A stretch of 64,000 bases of DNA. Origin: Larkinella rosea. Lineage in GTDB: Bacteria > Bacteroidota > Bacteroidia > Cytophagales > Spirosomataceae. The notes beneath the pieces were generated by a model. The model ran no database searches. It saw only the letters and a list, made by a program, of their open reading frames with translations, and had not been told where the DNA came from. The position numbers and the translations under genes were made by a program. Of this stretch, positions 52,610 to 60,006 are shown piece after piece; the stretch's first letter is position 1, and every line of letters begins with the position of its first letter. The stretch is taken from NCBI RefSeq assembly GCF_003858635.1, contig NZ_RQJO01000009.1, positions 1,205,925 to 1,269,924 of the forward strand. Direction: 5' to 3'.

Positions 52610-53467
52610 CTTTACCGGTGGTGGAATGGGCAGGGTGCCTTCATTGTTCCAGTATTCTTCGATGACGGCCAGGAGTTCGGGTTGCATGGCGCAACCGGCC
52701 AGAACGTCGCCCCGGAACAGGAATTCGTCGCCCCCGCGGAAGTCGGTGACGATGCCGCCCGCTTCACGTACGAGCAGGACCCCGGCGGCCATGTCCCAGG
52801 AGTTCAGGTTAAATTCGTAAAAAGCCTCAAACCGCCCGCAGGCCACGTAGGCCAGGTCGATGGCGGCCGAACCCATCCGGCGCAATCCGTGCGTCCGCAG
52901 CATGAGCGATGCCAGAATGGCCAGATACCGCTCGATGCGGTCCATGCTGGCGTACGGAAAACCGGTGGCCACCATGCTTTCGTGGAGCCGGGTTGCGGGC
53001 GAAACGCGAATGCGCTCGTCGACTCCGCCGTTCCGCGAACACCAGGCGCCCCCCCCCAACCGGGCGTGGTAACATTCGTCGCGGTTGATGTCGTAAACCG
53101 TTCCGGCCAGCGGGTTCTTGCCATCGGCCAATCCAATACTGACTGAAAAAACCGGTAAACCGTGAATGAAATTGGCGGTACCGTCGAGCGGGTCGATGAT
53201 CCAGGTCAGGCCGGTGCGGTCGGCGTTCTGCCCCGTCGTGCCTTCTTCCGTAATGAAACCGGCTTCGGGCAGCAGCTTTTGCAAGGCTTCGACAATCATC
53301 TTTTCGGCCTCCTTGTCGACGTACGAAACCAGGTTATTAAAGTCTTTGTATTCAATCTTTTCGCGCGAAAACAGGCGGCTTTCCTGCCGGATAAATTCCC
53401 CGGCTTTTTTCGCTATGTCATTAATTTGCCGGGACAAACCCGCCAATTGGAGATCAGGACCTAACAT
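52607..53467 (-). CDS. Inositol monophosphatase family protein
   Basis: 286 residues. Metal motifs: FITEEGT (Glu), WIIDPLDGTANFIHGLP (Asp-Pro-x-Asp-Gly-Thr) and LNSWDMAAGVLLVREAGG (Asp near the C-terminus). These bind three Mg ions in lithium-sensitive phosphatases. Act on inositol phosphates, or on PAP/fructose bisphosphate in other members. Its ATG overlaps the end of the Lnb-like gene by 14 nt, so they form an operon with it. Confidence 0.94.
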   Translation of the reverse strand: MLGPDLQLAGLSRQINDIAKKAGEFIRQESRLFSREKIEYKDFNNLVSYVDKEAEKMIVEALQKLLPEAGFITEEGTTGQNADRTGLTWIIDPLDGTANFIHGLPVFSVSIGLADGKNPLAGTVYDINRDECYHARLGGGAWCSRNGGVDERIRVSPATRLHESMVATGFPYASMDRIERYLAILASLMLRTHGLRRMGSAAIDLAYVACGRFEAFYEFNLNSWDMAAGVLLVREAGGIVTDFRGGDEFLFRGDVLAGCAMQPELLAVIEEYWNNEGTLPIPPPVK

Positions 53468-54764
53468 ACGATGTCTGGGCGATTTGGGTGGAGGCTGAGC
53501 GATACTGGTAAAACGCGCGAAACAATAAGGTTAGTAAAAAGAAAGTAAAACCGTAGAGATAATCCTGGAAAAAGGCGTACAAAAAGAAGGCCACCAGTCC
53601 CACCATCGTCAACAAAAAATAGGTTCGGATGGTTTGAGGATTGCGTTGGCGCGTCACCCAGAAAATGAGTGGAATGTGCAGCGGCATAATGAATAGCAGA
53701 GCCGGATTCCAGGTCGTTACGCCGTGGTCGGTGCCGAACCAGAGGAACACCAGAAACCAGCCCCAGACGCCGACGAACCCAAACAGGAGCCGGTCGAGCC
53801 AGAAACCATTTTCCCGGCGTTTTCGCTGGCGCCGGGTGATCAGGAAAACCACCACCAGCAAAACCGCGAAAAAGAAATCCGGCGACAGCAGGTAGGTCAG
53901 GAACGCATTGCTTTCGTCGGCGGTGGTGGCCCGAAACAGAAACAGCGAATTGGCCACCAGGGGCGTTTCCTTGCCGTCGGCGGTTTTGAGCTGCGCCTTT
54001 TCGGCTTCGTCGAAGACGTTGTCGGGCAGGTACATCGCCTGCCAGCTGGATGCCTGGATATCCGCCGGATAGCCGATGCCGAGGTTCATGCCCATCCGCG
54101 CCCAGGTCTGATTCGTCAGGTACCTGTTCATCCAGTCGCGGTAGGAGAGGGTGGAATCCACGACGTTCAGAAACCGCAGACTATCCCCGCAGGTTTTGGC
54201 GAGCATGTCGCGCGGGCGGGTGGAACAGTTGTCGTAATAAAATTTGTAGCGGTATTCCCGGTTTTCGGGGCGGTAATTGGTTTCGAGTAATTCAAAAATC
54301 CGTTGTTTTTGCGCGGCCGACAGGTTCAGAATCTGTTCTTTCACGGAGCGGTTTTCTTCCTGCGATGCGTAGATCATGGCACTCATCGAATGCACGGAAA
54401 GAATATAAGGAAGGGTTCCGCGCAGGAATTTGATGTAGAAATTGCCGGTCCGGAAATCGAACGTACCGTAGTTATACACCCGGTCGAGCCCATACATCGG
54501 GTCACTGATCCAGAGCGCCGTATGTCCAAACGACGAGTACAGTTCCGGCCCCGGCGAAACCGTGATCAGGCTAACCTTGGCCTGCGGGGAAAGGGTCTGG
54601 GCGGTGGAAGAAAGGAGGAAGGGAGGGAGGGAAGACAGGAGGAAGGAAATGATGAATATGCCGAAAGAGTAGAATCTTCCTTTAAGCCTCTCCTCCTTTC
54701 CTCCTTCTTTTTTATTTCCCCTGGACGACAATGACAATTTCACCTTTGATTGTTTTTTCGGCAA
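53454..54764 (-). CDS. Lnb-type protein (DUF4105), membrane
   Basis: 436 residues. The N-terminal periplasmic DUF4105 domain (about 55-250, with VSPGPELYSSFGHTALWISD, NYGTFDFRTGNFYIKFLRG, YYDNCSTRPRDML and SSWQAMYLPDNVF) is followed by five or six membrane helices (about 285-425). In Bacteroides this family is linked to lipoprotein N-acylation (Lnb). Its signal peptide (FGIFIISFLLSSLPPFLLSS) is encoded by one arm of a purine/pyrimidine word-hairpin. The only ATG in frame before it is at 54764, inside the end of the RsmI gene (53-nt overlap); the true start could differ. Expression seems tied to rsmI. Confidence 0.85.
   Translation of the reverse strand: MPKKQSKVKLSLSSRGNKKEGGKEERLKGRFYSFGIFIISFLLSSLPPFLLSSTAQTLSPQAKVSLITVSPGPELYSSFGHTALWISDPMYGLDRVYNYGTFDFRTGNFYIKFLRGTLPYILSVHSMSAMIYASQEENRSVKEQILNLSAAQKQRIFELLETNYRPENREYRYKFYYDNCSTRPRDMLAKTCGDSLRFLNVVDSTLSYRDWMNRYLTNQTWARMGMNLGIGYPADIQASSWQAMYLPDNVFDEAEKAQLKTADGKETPLVANSLFLFRATTADESNAFLTYLLSPDFFFAVLLVVVFLITRRQRKRRENGFWLDRLLFGFVGVWGWFLVFLWFGTDHGVTTWNPALLFIMPLHIPLIFWVTRQRNPQTIRTYFLLTMVGLVAFFLYAFFQDYLYGFTFFLLTLLFRAFYQYRSASTQIAQTSYVRS
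54606..54715. repeat. GGAGGAA/TTCCTCC word-hairpin overlapping the Lnb signal peptide
   Basis: A G/A-rich left part (54606-54650, words AGGAGGAA, GGGAGGGAGGG) faces a C/T-rich right part (54674-54715, words TTCCTCC, CTCCTCC). The right arm ends at the RsmI stop (54712-54714). Read on the minus strand, the left part codes for FLLSSLPPFLLSS. Confidence 0.6.
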
Positions 54765-55377
54765 AGTACGTAATTATTTCCTGTATCGTACCGCGAACGG
54801 TTTCTTCAAACAGTTTTGTCAGCTCGCGCGAGACGCTGGCGGGGCGGTCGGGGCCGAAGACTTCGGCAAACTGCGTCAGTGATTTGATCAGTCGATGGGG
54901 CGATTCGTAGAAAATCATCGTGCGGCTTTCTTCCGCCAGTTCGCCGAGCCGGGTTTGCCGGCCTTTTTTGTGGGGCAGAAAGCCCTCGAACGTAAACCGG
55001 TCGGCGGGCAAACCGGAGTTGACCAGCGCCGGAACAAAGGCCGTTGGGCCGGGCAGGCACTCGACCGGAATGTCATTTTTGATACACTCGCGCACCAGCA
55101 GAAAACCGGGGTCCGAGATGGCGGGCGTTCCGGCATCCGACACCAGCGCCAGCGTTTTGCCGGTTTTGAGCTGGGCAATCACGCGCTGAACGGTCTGGTG
55201 TTCATTAAAAATATGGTAGCTGTGGAGCGGTTTGCTGATCTGGAGGTGTTTGAGCAGCACCCCGGAGGTGCGCGTATCTTCCGCCAGCACGGCATCCACC
55301 GACTTGAGCACATTCACCGCCCGCAGCGTGATGTCATCTAAATTTCCAATCGGGGTGGGTACGAGGTAGAGCTTCAT
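54712..55377 (-). CDS. rsmI: 16S rRNA (cytidine1402-2'-O)-methyltransferase
   Basis: 221 residues. Tetrapyrrole-methylase fold: LYLVPTPIGNLDDITLRAVNVL (SAM site), LAEDTRTSGVLLKH, ALVSDAGTPAISDPGFLL, LPGPTAFVPALVNSGLP, FEGFLPHKKGR, MIFYESPHRLIKSL, and a closing KGEIVIVVQG. These match RsmI, which methylates the ribose at C1402 of 16S rRNA. It is shorter than E. coli RsmI; the C-terminal extension is absent, as in other Bacteroidota. Confidence 0.94.
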   Translation of the reverse strand: MKLYLVPTPIGNLDDITLRAVNVLKSVDAVLAEDTRTSGVLLKHLQISKPLHSYHIFNEHQTVQRVIAQLKTGKTLALVSDAGTPAISDPGFLLVRECIKNDIPVECLPGPTAFVPALVNSGLPADRFTFEGFLPHKKGRQTRLGELAEESRTMIFYESPHRLIKSLTQFAEVFGPDRPASVSRELTKLFEETVRGTIQEIITYFAEKTIKGEIVIVVQGK

Positions 55378-55390
55378 TTTTTTGAATGAG

Positions 55391-55479
55391 TGAATGCGTG
55401 ACTGATCGAATGAGTGAATAGCGCTGCCGGCATCAAAATCCTACGAAGCTATTCACTCATTCGATCAGTCACGCATTCA
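55391..55479. repeat. Perfect 32-bp word-hairpin between rsmI and pterin dehydratase genes
   Basis: The arms 55391-55422 and 55448-55479 are exact reverse complements over 32 bp, built from words such as TGAATGCG, CGAATGAG and TGAATAGC; the loop is 25 nt. The right arm covers the last codons and stop (55469) of the dehydratase. Confidence 0.8.
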
Positions 55480-55750
55480 AAATTGAGTCGATCGCTTTCG
55501 CCAGTTCCCGGTCTTTGTCCGTTACCGTGTCGCCCGCGTCGTGGGTGCTGAGCCGGAACGTGACTTTGTTATAGGTATTGGTCCACTCGGGATGGTGGTC
55601 CATTTTCTCGGCGATGAGGGCCACGCGGGTCATAAACCCGAAGGCTTCGCTGAAATCCGCGAACGTGAAGGTTCGGGTGAGCTGGTTGTTTTCTTCTGTC
55701 CACATAACCGTTCCAACGGGATTGCGCCCGATTTGTTTGTGTGGCGGCAA
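55469..55750 (-). CDS. Pterin-4-alpha-carbinolamine dehydratase
   Basis: 93 residues. The signature [22 protein letters not shown] is complete with the three His of the active site, followed by [17 protein letters not shown] (usually HDAGG; here Gly is Asp). It recycles 4a-hydroxytetrahydrobiopterin, or may have another pterin role; no phenylalanine hydroxylase is nearby. Stop codon within a repeat arm. Divergent to the tRNA gene. Confidence 0.93.
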   Translation of the reverse strand: MPPHKQIGRNPVGTVMWTEENNQLTRTFTFADFSEAFGFMTRVALIAEKMDHHPEWTNTYNKVTFRLSTHDAGDTVTDKDRELAKAIDSILNA

Positions 55751-55793
55751 GTTAGACGATCGAAAGGAAAAAATACGGATTTTGGTGAAGTCT

Positions 55794-55825
55794 GTTGGGA
55801 AAATAAAAAAACCGTCTTACTTTTG
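55794..55825 (+). promoter_or_regulatory. Promoter of tRNA-Ser
   Basis: GTTG (55794-55797), 20 bp spacing, then TACTTTTG (55818-55825), a perfect TAnnTTTG. The tRNA starts 20 nt later. Confidence 0.75.
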
Positions 55826-55844
55826 CACCCACATTAGTGACCAA

Positions 55845-55929
55845 AGAGGAATGGCGGAGTGGTCGATCGCGGCAGTCTTGAAAACTGTTGACTGTAACAG
55901 GTCCGGGGGTTCGAATCCCTCTTCCTCTG
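55845..55929 (+). tRNA. tRNA-Ser (anticodon UGA)
   Basis: 85 nt with a 7-bp acceptor stem AGAGGAA/TTCCTCT and discriminator G at 55929; CCA is not encoded. The anticodon loop CTTGAAA gives TGA. The T loop is TTCGAAT. The long variable arm (around 55890-55902) is as expected for tRNA-Ser. Its 3' end marks the start of the accessory region and may have been an integration site. Confidence 0.95.
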
Positions 55930-55941
55930 CAAGCCTTCTTT

Positions 55942-55978
55942 ATAACCCACTCATTTAGAGTGGGTTATTTGATTTTTT
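55942..55978 (+). terminator. Terminator of tRNA-Ser
   Basis: ATAACCCACTC (55942-55952) and GAGTGGGTTAT (55958-55968) form a perfect 11-bp stem with loop ATTTA; TTGATTTTTT follows. Confidence 0.9.
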
Positions 55979-56493
55979 GAAGTCTTGGTTGCAAAATGGT
56001 TGCAATATTGGGTTACTGATTAAAATTTTCAATAAAAACTGGAAATGTTGAAACTGTAACAAGCAATGACCCCATAGCCTGCACGATCTCATCAGCCTGC
56101 TACTCGATCACCGAGTCAACTTCATCCGGTACATTGGGCAGTCAATCTTACCCTGTTTTGCCATCATTGGCATCTACGCTGACCCAATAACTACTCCAGG
56201 GTAGATCACCAACCGCATTGGTAAGGTATCTTGACTGCAACATTACGCGTCTGTGCGCTGGTAAGGCTGAGACCTTTATTTCTTCCTACGGGTATTTCGA
56301 CGATCACCTTCCACATAGCAATCGGAACGGTAACTTTTCCGCTCGCGGTGGAGCTGGCCTCTTTGAAATGCTGATAATTGTTATCCTGGCGGGAATCGAA
56401 CCTGAAACCTGCTGAACCAAAATCAATAGGTCGATTGCGAGTTCCAATGAAATTACACGTAGATTAGTCTAACTTTAATGCCAAACCCCATCT
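55979..56493. other. Non-coding gap after tRNA-Ser with direct repeats
   Basis: TGGTTGCAA occurs at 55986 and 55997, 11 bp apart, a possible arm-type recombinase site. At about 56380-56400 the minus strand reads GGTTCGATTCCCGCC, similar to a tRNA T-arm plus acceptor end but with two mismatches in the stem. No gene is supported. A plus-strand open frame at 56218 has no coding signs. Confidence 0.45.
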
Positions 56494-57384
56494 TTACTGA
56501 GGAGTGACCAAATAGTCGTAGTTTTTCGTTGTGACAACCCGGTTTATAAGGTCAGTCGTCTCCTTTTGGATGACATACCCCGCATCATTTAATTTATACT
56601 TAAAGGCTAAATGGATTTCGCCATTTTCAGTATATACCTCATTTGGTAAATATTTTACCGAGGTGCCAAAGATGGGTAGGTATTCATCCGTAAACGGAGT
56701 AAAATAAGGAAAGCCGTCCAGTCTCAGATTCAGATTGCTACGATTTTCAATCGGATTCCGATCATCGTACTTAAAATTGATCGAATACATCTTGACGGTA
56801 CCTGAGTACCATTTTAAAATGTCCTTGCATTCGACCCGGAGCAGCTTCTCTCCCGCATTGTCATAGATATAGCCGATAAACTGATCCTGATGATAATATT
56901 GCTTTTTCCTCAACAACCCTTTCGTATCATACCGTGATGTGAAATGGCCACTGGTGAAAGTTTGCTTTACTCCCTCTTGATTATACACATACTCAAACGT
57001 TTCATTGCAACGCTGGTTGGTGAGATTATTGACCACTTTATGCACCAATTTGCCGCCGATATAAGTATTGCGGTAAATGAGTCCATATTCATTATCGCCA
57101 TGATATTCGTATTCGATGACCTGTGCATTGGGATAGCTCTCCCCAGCGATTCCGGGAATGGTATCCAAAATGACCTTTTTGAGCATTCCTTTTTGATATA
57201 AAAGGTTAGCATTACCATCTTTGACGAGGGTGTACTTTTCAGGTATTTCGGCATTGCCGCGAGCCGATGCGTCACCGAGATGGCTAGCTGACAGCTCGGG
57301 CAGTGGTCCCAGATCATTTTGACAGGATAGCATCGCAGCGGGGCCCATCAGTGCCAGTGTGGACAGGAAGGTAGAGCGTTTCAT
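56494..57384 (-). CDS. Lipoprotein with YD/RHS-like repeats
   Basis: 296 residues from ATG 57384, which puts a lipoprotein signal at the N-terminus (STLALMGPAAMLS-C); the frame extends to 57513 without signal. The mature protein is beta-rich with repeated Tyr-Asp/Asn strands such as VIEYEYHGDNEYGLIYRNTY, FEYVYNQEG, SRYDTKGLLRKKQYYHQDQFIGYIYDNAGEKLLRVE and FKYKLNDAGYVIQKE, reminiscent of YD repeats. Function unknown. Its base composition is AT-rich compared with the core genes, fitting an accessory region. Confidence 0.7.
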   Translation of the reverse strand: MKRSTFLSTLALMGPAAMLSCQNDLGPLPELSASHLGDASARGNAEIPEKYTLVKDGNANLLYQKGMLKKVILDTIPGIAGESYPNAQVIEYEYHGDNEYGLIYRNTYIGGKLVHKVVNNLTNQRCNETFEYVYNQEGVKQTFTSGHFTSRYDTKGLLRKKQYYHQDQFIGYIYDNAGEKLLRVECKDILKWYSGTVKMYSINFKYDDRNPIENRSNLNLRLDGFPYFTPFTDEYLPIFGTSVKYLPNEVYTENGEIHLAFKYKLNDAGYVIQKETTDLINRVVTTKNYDYLVTPQ

Positions 57385-57877
57385 GGTGTGAAAACAATAA
57401 CTAGGATTGATGTTAAAATAGCTGCCAAAGCTAGGTCCGGTAGGTGTTCCAAACCAAACGACATCTAATCCGAAGTGGATTCCAATGAATAGCGCGTGGA
57501 GAATGCCGGTCAACTAACATGCAGGTGCATCATCTCCGGCACGAGCCTTGGGCCGAGGTTGTCGCTCAAATGCGACCCTAAAAGGGAATTGTGGATTACC
57601 TTTTTCTCAAATACGAAGGGCTACCAACTGACAAAACCGACAAAAAAGGCTTTGCTTCTTTCAAGCCTGGATATTCGGTATCTGCAATTTAAGGTCTTTG
57701 ACACTGCGATTCCGGAGCATGCGCTGAGTTTTCAATACCTTTATTTAAAGATATTCCCCTTCGTTAACGTCTTTATATTCTGTACACAATCCAATTAAAC
57801 TTTCTTCATGTTTAACTTCTAAACCGGAACCAGTCTGCCAAAAGAATTTGTTTAAAAAGTACTACTAACGAACGGCT
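57385..57877. other. Non-coding gap before the Sak4-like gene
   Basis: No gene is supported in 493 nt. A 20-codon frame from 57520 and a 100-codon plus-strand frame from 57496 show no family signs. The promoter of the next gene should lie near 57780-57860 but no good TAnnTTTG is seen. Confidence 0.4.
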
Positions 57878-58801
57878 ATGCCACTTTTGATTAAAAAAGC
57901 ACACGACCCTATTACCGTCAAATCCATTCGAACGCTCCTGTTTGGACAGCCTGGTGTTCGAAAAACCTCTTACGCCTTTACGGCCCCCCGACCGCTCTTG
58001 ATTGATTGTGATGGCGGTATTCGGCGGGTTGCTCCCCAATACCGGGAGGACTATATCGAAGTTTCCTGCTGGGAAGACATCAGCCAGGTATTGAACGAAG
58101 ATATTCGTGCATATGATAGTCTGATTTTTGATACTGTTTCTAAAATGCTTGATTATGCGGCTGAATACGTTATCCGGCAGGATGGGCGTATGAAGCGACG
58201 TGATGGCAACCTGACTCAGCAAGGCTACGGAGCGTTGAATGTGCTCTTCAAGCAGTTTGTGGGCCGGGTATCAGTAATGGGTAAGAATCTGGTGTTCGTC
58301 GCCCACGACAAGGAGAATCGCAATGGTGATGAGGTTACTATTCGACCCGATATTGTCGGTTCAAATTTAGGGGTAGTTATTAAAGATATGGATTTGGTGG
58401 GCTACATGGAAATGTATAATAATATATCTACCGTGGCTTTCTCTCCGACCGATCGCCATTATGGAAAAAATACGTGTGGTCTTCCTGATCGAATCGAGAC
58501 GGGTAAAATGCCACTGGCCACGATTTTCACTACCTACTATGCTGCAATCAACCAGGAAACGGAAGACGTTAAACGGCATCGGGAGCAAATGGCAGATGTA
58601 CAGTTGCTGCTTGATAGTGTGCAAACGTGCAGTGGCTTAAACGATGCCATGGAAACGATCAAAAAGCGGGAGTTCCTGCTGAATGGCCGAACCGTGGCAG
58701 CTCAGTTGGTCAGTACCAAAGCGGCAGAATTAGCGTGCGAATTTGACAAAGAAAGCAAGCAGTACGTAGAATCAGCCACCCCATTAGCTTCAGCGGCATG
58801 A
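57878..58801 (+). CDS. Sak4-like RecA-fold ATPase (phage-type recombination mediator)
   Basis: 307 residues. Walker A reads GQPGVRKTS at 23-31, with Arg where the last Gly of GxxGxGKT is usual; Walker B is SLIFDT (Asp85), and a conserved sensor region is LVFVAHDKENRNGDE. This is the AAA_24/Sak4 family of phage RecA-like single-strand annealing helpers. The next gene overlaps it by ATGA and encodes a nuclease of the RecB/lambda-exonuclease class, so the pair is probably an exonuclease/annealing module. No phage structural genes are visible. Confidence 0.8.
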   Translation: MPLLIKKAHDPITVKSIRTLLFGQPGVRKTSYAFTAPRPLLIDCDGGIRRVAPQYREDYIEVSCWEDISQVLNEDIRAYDSLIFDTVSKMLDYAAEYVIRQDGRMKRRDGNLTQQGYGALNVLFKQFVGRVSVMGKNLVFVAHDKENRNGDEVTIRPDIVGSNLGVVIKDMDLVGYMEMYNNISTVAFSPTDRHYGKNTCGLPDRIETGKMPLATIFTTYYAAINQETEDVKRHREQMADVQLLLDSVQTCSGLNDAMETIKKREFLLNGRTVAAQLVSTKAAELACEFDKESKQYVESATPLASAA

Positions 58802-59379
58802 GTGGGCTTCGACTTCAGGTTTACCCTAGTCTGTTAAACGACTGGGGTAAATACCAACAAGGAATGATCGAGGTTGAGGATCTACTGGATCGAATCAATC
58901 GGGTTATTATTCCTAAAACAGAAGCCCAACTGGCGGGCCTTGACTTTGAAGATGCTTTAATCCGATATGCTGGTGGACAGACCGTTGAAGGGTACAATGC
59001 AGAGATATTGGATGAGATGACCCACTACCTGCCTGCCTATGCTACCACTCAGCAATTTGTGGAGTTTGAACACCAAGGTATCCGGGTCTATGGGAAAGCC
59101 GATGTGGTTGGGGATGGGCGGGTGATTGACATTAAAACAACGGGTCATTACGCCGAGCCCCGGTATATGATGTCCTACCAAAACCTGTACCTCTACGCAT
59201 TACGAGGTCAATGTACAACGATGGAATACCTGATTACAGACTTTCACCGAGTTTACCGCGAAGTGTATCACATCAGCAGCTATAACTTTACTGATCTATT
59301 GCATGGCGTCGAGGACTTTGCCCGTTTTTGTGAAGAAAACCGAAGCCGGATTTCTGACCCTCGTATTTGGGGGAATTGA
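58798..59379 (+). CDS. PD-(D/E)XK nuclease (phage-exonuclease-like)
   Basis: 193 residues. Start ATG overlaps the stop of the Sak4-like gene (ATGA). The motif YGKADVVGDGRVIDIKTTGH gives Asp102 and Asp111-x-Lys113, and MSYQNLYLYAL matches the QxxxxY helix of RecB-type nucleases. No Cys cluster, so no iron-sulfur variant. A nuclease acting with the annealing ATPase would resect double-stranded ends. Followed by a strong terminator. Confidence 0.8.
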   Translation: MSGLRLQVYPSLLNDWGKYQQGMIEVEDLLDRINRVIIPKTEAQLAGLDFEDALIRYAGGQTVEGYNAEILDEMTHYLPAYATTQQFVEFEHQGIRVYGKADVVGDGRVIDIKTTGHYAEPRYMMSYQNLYLYALRGQCTTMEYLITDFHRVYREVYHISSYNFTDLLHGVEDFARFCEENRSRISDPRIWGN

Positions 59380-59389
59380 ATTTCTAATA

Positions 59390-59432
59390 ATGTAAACAAC
59401 CCGGTTTCTTTCAGGAGCCGGGTTGTTTACAT
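59390..59432 (+). terminator. Strong terminator after the nuclease gene
   Basis: ATGTAAACAACCCGG (59390-59404) and CCGGGTTGTTTACAT (59418-59432) form a perfect 15-bp stem with a 13-nt loop. It closes the two-gene recombination unit. Confidence 0.85.
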
Positions 59433-59652
59433 TTAGTACTTCTTTTCAATTTAGCAGGTTAGTAGTATTGACACCAAACTTCATTTGTTGCTGCGGTTAA
59501 TGGTGATCCTTACTACCGTCTCGGATTTCGTAAGCAAATACAATCTCAGCGCCAATATTCTTATTAGTACTGCCTTCACAAAACACCTAAAGCTTTGGTG
59601 CATCGTAAATAAGATTGGTTGATTGCCCGATACGCTGTAACTTCGGGCCAAT

Positions 59653-60006
59653 ATGAAAAAAGAGGTAATCGATCGTCAACTCGAATGCATCGCCATCGCC
59701 AAAACAGTGCCCAAAGCCTTCGACATGGCTCTCAACCGGCTAGGATCAGAACGTATTAGCTCCCTTGATTTAACCCATTACACCCTTTTCTTTAATCCCG
59801 AGAATGGTCACGTTACTTTCGACTTGAATTGGGATCAAGGAGAGGCTTATTCCAACAGCGAGCTGGCTTATTGTCAACAAACTAATCTAATAGTGGCGGG
59901 TTACTATTCCCAGCACGAGATTACCACCCTCAGCTTATGGGAGTTGGGAGAGCGTATTTTCGACGGTCTCAAAACCGTTGATTTGGACTGCCTAATAGTT
60001 TATTAA
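59653..60006 (+). CDS. Uncharacterised protein convergent with recombinase
   Basis: 117 residues, soluble, acidic. Visible: KEVIDRQLECIAIAKTVPKAF, LTHYTLFFNPENGHVTFDLNWDQGEAYS, a central Tyr/Thr-rich part and a C-terminal hydrophobic end. No family recognised. Its stop (60004-60006) overlaps the stop of the minus-strand recombinase gene. A hairpin (CCCGA..TCGGG, 59626-59647) lies just before its start. Likely belongs to the accessory element. Confidence 0.6.
   Translation: MKKEVIDRQLECIAIAKTVPKAFDMALNRLGSERISSLDLTHYTLFFNPENGHVTFDLNWDQGEAYSNSELAYCQQTNLIVAGYYSQHEITTLSLWELGERIFDGLKTVDLDCLIVY

Noticed and set aside
57496..57798. Plus-strand frame of 100 codons before the Sak4-like gene
   Set aside because: Composition is not coding-like and no motif is seen.
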